A stretch of 64,000 bases of DNA, taken from Nectonema munidae. Lineage: Eukaryota; Nematomorpha; Nectonematoida; Nectonematidae. The stretch lies in the NCBI GenBank assembly GCA_030549495.1, contig JAUIRK010001029.1:62001-126000 (forward strand). The letters run 5' to 3'. This document shows positions 58,171-64,000 of the stretch, piece after piece. The notes beneath the pieces were generated by a model. It ran no database searches and was not told the origin of the DNA. It saw only the letters and a list, made by a program, of their open reading frames with translations. The position numbers and the translations under genes were made by a program. Position 1 is the stretch's first letter, and each line of letters starts with the position of its first letter.

Positions 58171-59790
58171 AATGAAAAGACAACAAAATATACTGAAGTT
58201 CATGGATAAAATCCAAAGAACTGAAAGTTTAGTAGAAGAAACTACTGAAAATGCACTAGTTATAGATCCACCGTTGATATACTGATGAAACGTCTGTTTT
58301 TGATAGGCGTATTGTAGCTACTGTGTCACCTTCAGAACAGACAGATGTCTCATCATCTATGCCAAACTGCTGAAGTGCGATGCAATACGAAAATTTTCAA
58401 AAAAAGTATGATAGATTGATTGTTCGTAGCAAAAAACTTGGTTGTGATCACAGTGCCAAATTTAATTCTCTAAATATAAAAGGAATTAGAATTTCAGTTG
58501 AATGGGGAAGCTACAGTGTTGAAGCCTTAGGAAAGAATAAAACCATTCAGCAAGCATCTCTCAGGAAAAAAATAAAGGAGCATTTTTTTATCAAATGCAC
58601 ATAGTGTTTGTGTAAAGCCACAAGAGTATCATGCATATGTGCAATTAGAAAAAGTATTGATAAAATGAATAAGAGATACATTGCCTCTACATGCCAATAT
58701 TCAGTACAGTATACAGTTTGGCAAAAAATGCTTCAAAATTTCAAAATTAGTGTCTTCGTAGATGAAATTTCAACCATATCTAATAAACACCTTTTTATCA
58801 TTTTTTTTGAAGATTGAAGATAGTGATTGATCACCAACAATATTCATTGATTTGGTTGAATTGGAAGGACAAGGAACAGAACAAGTATACGCGTCACTGT
58901 TAAAAGTTTGCATGATGGTGGGTTTGATAATGAATATTTGAGAAATAATTTGATTGCTTTCTGTTCAGATGGAGCAAGTATAATGCTTGGCCGCAATACT
59001 GGGTTAGGCATTAGACTTAGAAACGATTATCCTAACATTGCCCTTTGGCATTGCTTAAATAATCGGTTAAAACTTGTTTTGGACGATTCTGTTAATGGCA
59101 TAAAACAAGTGACCATCAAAATATTCATGGATAAAATCTACACAAATTTTCACCATTCAAACAAAAGCCAAATGCAACTCTTTAAAATTTCAGAAGAGGT
59201 TGGGCAACAAATACTGAAGATTGGTAGAGTTCTAGGACCAAGGTAGGCTGCTTGCAGTCTAAGATATGCGCTTGTTGTGTGGCGTACTTATCCAGCATTG
59301 TACAAATATATTTCCACTGAAGCAAAATATTCAGGGATGGCTGCACGTCTTTGCAACAAGCATTTGTTAGAGGATCTGGCACTGATGATAGATATACTTT
59401 AAGAAATTTCCTTGCTTTCTAATGCTCTTCAAGCTAAAAGTTTAACAGTGACAAAAGCTGAACAGCTAATAAAAAGGACCATTAGGGATTTGAAATGAAA
59501 GCAAAGGAAGCTATGAAAAGGAAATTGAGGTTAGATGAAAATAACAAAGTCATTAACCTTCCTCGTCAAAAACTACTTGAAACAGTAATAGAAAGTATGA
59601 AAAAGAGGATGATGAACAGAACAAGGAACAATAAACAAAATGACAAAATTCATGATCTGATTAATATTTTTGAGCCTAATTCGTGGAATATTAAAGAAGT
59701 AGTTGTACCTTGGAGAGCGGCAGAAGAAAAACTGAATCAATTTTGTAAAGTTTTTTATCATGAAATCAGTATTTATGCCATAGGCCATTT
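58171..59790 (+). pseudogene. hAT transposase relic, KIAA1586-like
   Basis: The plus strand starts MKRQQNILKFMDKIQRTESL, then in successive frames [32 protein letters not shown] and EISTISNK (RNase H-like core). Next come [82 protein letters not shown] and INLPRQKLLETVIESMKK. The order matches the hAT-derived KIAA1586 family. There are at least five breaks (stops and frame changes). The C-terminal dimerisation motif is not recognisable; a GC-richer segment of unknown origin follows at 59820-59960. Confidence 0.82.
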
Positions 59791-60618
59791 CTTAAATGGT
59801 GTAAATTATGTCAATTTATTCTTTGAGCTGCCTCCGCCCTGCCAGTTCGACACTTTGAGCGTAGGCCTTCTCATTCTCTCCAACTTGCCTCTCTTCACTG
59901 TATTAACTTTTCTCCCCCTTTTTGCAACTACATGTGAGATGACGACATTCGCTCTTTCTCTAATTGCAGTGCAGGCAACTTCTGTTTTTTTTATTTTTCA
60001 TTGTTTATTGACATGATGTTATGCTTTTTCATTGATTACAAGGCAAACAAGAAAACAACTTCATGAGACCAAAAAATTTACTTTCAACTAAAATTTAGTT
60101 ATAAATTGCTATACGGTGGTGCCCAAATTTTAATCGAATAAAATTAAATTAAATAAATCAAAATTTATTGAGGAAACTTTTATTGAAGAATAGGAAATAA
60201 CAGGTGTGACTTTTTTATGCAATCACTGACAATCCTCATTTTTATTCCCAATATTTCACAATTCTTTTTTTTGCAATCCTATTATTTCATTTCTCTACTT
60301 TTCAGAGCTTATTCTAAGGATCGGCATGCGATTTTCCATCGGCATTGAGTATAATTTTTCAGAAAAGTCACATGATTGAAAAGAAGTATATAATTAATGA
60401 TAAATTTGCGTGGAAAAAACAAAATTTTTGAAAGAATAAGATGGAAATATTAAGAAAAATAATAAGAAAAGTGAAGAAGTACTAGGAATCATAGGAGTTG
60501 GAAATATTTAAATTTTTAAAGTTTAGTTAAATGAGTTGAATTAACTTCGAAAAATAAAAATTAACTCAAACAAGAGAATAAAAAATATTGTCTGGACGGA
60601 AGTTCCTATTTATTGTCA

Positions 60619-61040
60619 CTAGTTTTCATAACTTTGAAATAGATCTTTCAACTTTTGGAATAGAAGCTTGGACATCGTTGTAAAAGTAAATACGTATTTG
60701 GTGATGTTGGGGTTATTTATTTCCATAATATCTCTAATTTGGTTATACTTCATTTTACCCTTCATATGTAAAATCAACGCGCATTCATCATTGTTAAAAT
60801 TATTAAAATTCACAACTCTGCTTGAATCTTTTATTGTCAAGCTTCTTTTCGTTTGTTTTTTGATCATTGCAATAATTTTTTCAGCAAAATTTCTTTTAAC
60901 AGATAGCAAATCTTCACTCAGATTAATCTAATTCAAACTTTTTTTGATAGCTGATTAAAATACCATTTTTATCAGACATTTTCTCAATGTTGTTCTTTAT
61001 TTCAGAGAGGTATGTTTTTAATTGCATGTAAAGTTATATA
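60619..61040 (-). CDS. Unrecognised coding-like region, possibly two exons
   Basis: A 96-residue minus-strand ORF (60909-60619) contains NFAEKIIAMIKKQTKRSLTI, ECALILHMKGKMKYNQIRDI and SKLLFQKLKDLFQSYEN. Upstream (about 61033-60980) lies a coiled-coil-like LKTYLSEIKNNIEKMSDKNG. The composition is protein-like, but the join is not in phase with obvious splice sites. It may be a host gene fragment or a transposon relic. Confidence 0.3.
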
Positions 61041-61493
61041 AACATCAAAACTTTTTTGAATTATCCCTTTAGTTAGAGGAAGTTAATCTTTTTTGGATAG
61101 GATGTGGAAATTTTCAAACTCATCTTGTATATGTAATACTTTTTTTTAAGTAAAACAGTGATATCTTCAAATTGAAACAAAAAAGAACGATTTATGTTAT
61201 ATATTTCGGTTATTGGAAAAAAATATATCAGTTAAATTTATGGTAATACTTTACGTTGTACATTTTTATTCTTTTATTCCATTTCAACTTTTTAATAATA
61301 AAAAAACTTGTAAAAGGTTAAAGGTAAAAAAAAGTTTAAAAAAAAAGGTAAAAGGTAAAAGGTTCATTTTTCATTTTGATTTTAATTTATTTATTCACTT
61401 GTAAAATAACACTTTTATTTTGATTTTAAAAATTGGACTAAACAAAAAATGAATTTTGCTGACCTCAAAAATTATCTAAAACTATGTTTTATA

Positions 61494-61998
61494 CAGTAAA
61501 AACTCGTTGTCTCAAACTTTAAGGAACATTCTTGAAACTTCGACACAAGTAAAGTTCCAGAAAAATAATAAAAATACAAGTTTTGTGCAATTCATTTATA
61601 AACAAAGTTATAGTTCAGAATAATTTCAAATTCAAATCTTCACTTACACTATGCTTCGGTAAAATGAAACAAAAATCTTACTAAAGGATAACAACTAAGT
61701 AGCTCAATACTCGAAATTATATATAGAAGTTAGAACTAAAGTTATCTAATGGAAACACATGTAAAAAAATGAGTGAATGTTGTTTCTCGTAGTTGGAGGT
61801 ATGAGTCCTTAAATTATATTTGCATCTTATCCTGGACGAGACATATTCTTCGAGTTATGTGAATGTTCGACTCACCCAACTTCGTGATAAGCATAGGGCG
61901 TAATGATAATAATGCCCATTTTAATTAGGGATAGAGAATATTTGCACCTTAAAGTGAACATTCGACATATCCCATTTGGACACAACGAGATTTTACTG
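61494..61998. mobile_element. pogo/Tigger-type MITE
   Basis: CAGTAAAAACTCGTTGTCTC at the left and GACACAACGAGATTTTACTG at the right are inverted with three mismatches. The left is preceded by TA; the right flank is AA, probably a mutated TA. Internal CTTCGACACAAGTAAAG resembles the ends. Length 505 bp. Confidence 0.75.
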
Positions 61999-62487
61999 AA
62001 TTAACAAAAATTGAAAAAAAAATTTTCCGCGTATTTTTCTTGAATCTTACCAAAATTTAATTGTTGGCTTTTGCTCGCTTTGAAAACACTTTCGTACCTG
62101 TTCAAAAGGAACGAATATAGAGATGTTCTGAAACATCTCTATGCCTTTTATATCTTGTTTTGAAAAATCAATCTTTATCCAGTTTTACAGTGAGTTAGTC
62201 AAAAATTAGGCCAGACAAAATGTTTGACTGAGATATAATACTTACTTAACAAAGAATAATATAAATACTGTATTATTACAAAATATTGTTAGTACATCAT
62301 TTTGATAAATCATTTAAGCTGGTAAAAATTTGTGGAAAAATGTTCTTTTCTATTCTAATAATAATTATATACAGTTAGCGGATAGTAGAAAAATGGAAAT
62401 TATGAGTGATATATTTTATAGAACATGATATAAAGGATACTTGAGGGCACTTAAAAAGATAATACCAATTTGAAGTACTATGTAAGT

Positions 62488-62977
62488 CAGGAGCGGATCT
62501 AGAAATTGGCATTAGGGGGGCGGATTTTACTAAACTTGAACTCAAATTTGAAGCATATAAATTTAAGCTTTATCAAAATTTTTAAGCTATTTTTATCTTA
62601 TCATATAAATAATGGTGTCAATATCCAATCGAATATCTCTGTGAACAAAAGGAAGAATGAGAGAATTAAAACGATCCTCATTCATTGAACCGCGAAGTGA
62701 ATTGATGTGGTAAAACTTGATGTGTTTAAATAACAAATTTAGAAAAAAAATTTAATAATATAAAAGTAATAAGTGTCACACTTAACTATACGATTGAAAC
62801 AAAAAACTTTTTAGGGCTTCTCACTTTAGAAAAAGATTGAATCTAAAAAACGAGTTTCAGAAGCCATCATAATACTTGAGTTCTACGAAAAGAATTAGAT
62901 CAAGGAAAATTTTCAAGCAATTGGCAATGCAATTTTAAAGGGGGCGTACGTCGCATCCGCCCCCTTTAAATCCCTCA
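62488..62977. mobile_element. hAT-like MITE with G-rich ends
   Basis: The left end CAGGAGCGGATCTAGAAATT, followed by seven G and CGGAT, pairs imperfectly with the right GCATCCGCCCCCTTTAAATC. No TSD was secured. A similar G-rich terminus style occurs in the 40.97-kb element. Confidence 0.5.
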
Positions 62978-63014
62978 GTGTAAGTGTAGAATATTTAACG
63001 ATTAATTGGAGATA

Positions 63015-63450
63015 GAGTTGACTACCTCTAATCCGGAAATCACTGATTTGGACCTTCGTTAATCCGGGTCTTTGATTATTTCGGCAATCTTTAATTTAGT
63101 TAAATTATTGAATGATTGATTCAATTAACATCTGAGCTTCTGGAAGATTTAGAAAATAGAAGAACAACTAATGAGTATTTATATCTTGCAAGAAAAAGTA
63201 ATTAGAGAAAGATCAAAGCACCTAAAACAATAAGTTTAAAAGAAATGTTCAAAAATTGTCTACACCCAGTAGAATCATTACATCTGAAAATTAACTTACA
63301 AATTTTAATGTGCAATAATTTTTTTGTTGTACTTTTAGTATTAAACAGACATCTAACATTGAATTTTAGTTCGCGTTAAGTTTATACTAGGTGAAATTGA
63401 GAATGCAAAGTCTGGAATCCCAAGCATTCCGAATTAGTGATAGGCGACTG
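63015..63450. mobile_element. Tigger-type MITE
   Basis: TA followed by GAGTTGACTACCTCTAATCC at the left; GAATTAGTGATAGGCGACTG followed by TA at the right. These are imperfect inverted repeats of the CAGTCGACCTCTCATAATCCG kind seen in Tigger elements. Length 436 bp. Confidence 0.7.
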
Positions 63451-63452
63451 TA

Positions 63453-64000
63453 CTACTAATGTATACTGATATTTGTTTACCAGATTTCAGCTGTATTGAT
63501 ATTATAGGCGAAACTACAAATAACTATTGATTCAAATTTAAATCCTCCTTTAGTTAACTCACTTATAGTATTTTATATAATTATGATTCTTTGTAGAAAT
63601 TTTTGAGTTTAGGAAAAATTCATTTAGTTAAATTTACAAAGTCTAGTAAATAAATATGAAAAATGTAGTCAAAAATCTTTGGAATTTAATATAAGAAGAG
63701 TCAAAAAATATGAAGAAAATCAAGATAAAAACTTTTATTGCTATATAATTAGAATAAAGTGACGGGTACAAGAAATAATACAGAATATATTATTTATACC
63801 ATACAAAATTTTAACCGATATCATAGTTGTAACAAAAGATTTTGTTGAAGAGTCCTTTGATGCGAACTTTTTACTTCTCTGCGTAATATACATGGATACA
63901 TATTTGGGCATGAACATCTGTCTTCACGATGGTCTTCTTACTTTTGTTAAATTTTTTTCGTGTAGTTTTCCATACCACCCAAGAGGTACTACATTTGTAC
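63453..64000. other. AT-rich stretch, nothing recognised
   Basis: No ORF, exon or repeat end could be supported up to the window edge. Confidence 0.4.

Noticed and set aside
1-64000. LTR retroelements, endogenous viruses or Polintons
   Set aside because: No paired long direct repeats, primer-binding site, protease-integrase order or capsid-like frame was recognised.

Overview
The window is about 70% A+T eukaryotic DNA. It holds at least four spliced host genes spread among many decayed transposable elements. Exons are short and slightly GC-richer than their surroundings. Introns are either about 47-62 bp or several kb packed with repeats. Gene content (ELYS, Pur-alpha, SERF, RPA70) and the hAT/piggyBac/pogo/LINE/SINE mixture point to an invertebrate animal, most likely an arthropod. 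A sea-louse-like copepod is a guess I cannot test here. No rRNA, bona fide tRNA, CRISPR array, operon, retrovirus, LTR element or Polinton was recognised.

Host genes, left to right. (1) 6575 down to the left edge, minus: the N-terminal beta-propeller exons of an ELYS/AHCTF1-type nucleoporin. (2) 18019-15500, minus: six exons of a divergent Pur-alpha-family protein with three PUR repeats; its first exon was not found. (3) 38495-38746, plus: the last two exons of a SERF-family protein. (4) 56735-38809, minus: a complete replication protein A 70 kDa subunit (RPA1) in eight exons, 588 residues, splice phases consistent throughout, one GC-AG intron. SERF and RPA1 converge tail to tail with 62 bp between their stop codons, and their polyadenylation signals imply overlapping 3' ends.

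Mobile elements fill the rest. LINE reverse-transcriptase fragments lie at 7.8-10.5, 16.6-17.6, 21.3-22.1, 29.8-30.0, 40.6-40.8 and 51.8-53.7 kb. hAT transposase relics lie at 11.2-12.9 (ZBED5-like), 33.9-35.5 (TTF/ZMYM-like), 42.1-42.6 and 58.2-59.8 kb (KIAA1586-like). Tigger/pogo relics lie at 20.4-21.0 and 37.2-37.6 kb, and a piggyBac relic at 50.6-51.8 kb. Two tRNA-derived SINE families occur (A with four copies, B with three). Short terminal-inverted-repeat elements are abundant, several with intact target-site duplications (TSDs).

The most interesting structures are: a family of about 130-bp TTAA-flanked elements carrying a palindrome at a fixed position but with changing sequence; a 1.68-kb hAT-type element with long poly-G tracts just inside both ends; a LINE in RPA1 intron 2 cleanly interrupted by both a SINE and a hAT MITE; a 447-bp fold-back element with 21-bp subrepeats in each arm; and a 202-bp Helitron-like element with two tandem hairpins. 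Functional linkage among the host genes is not evident beyond general nucleic-acid and nuclear biology.
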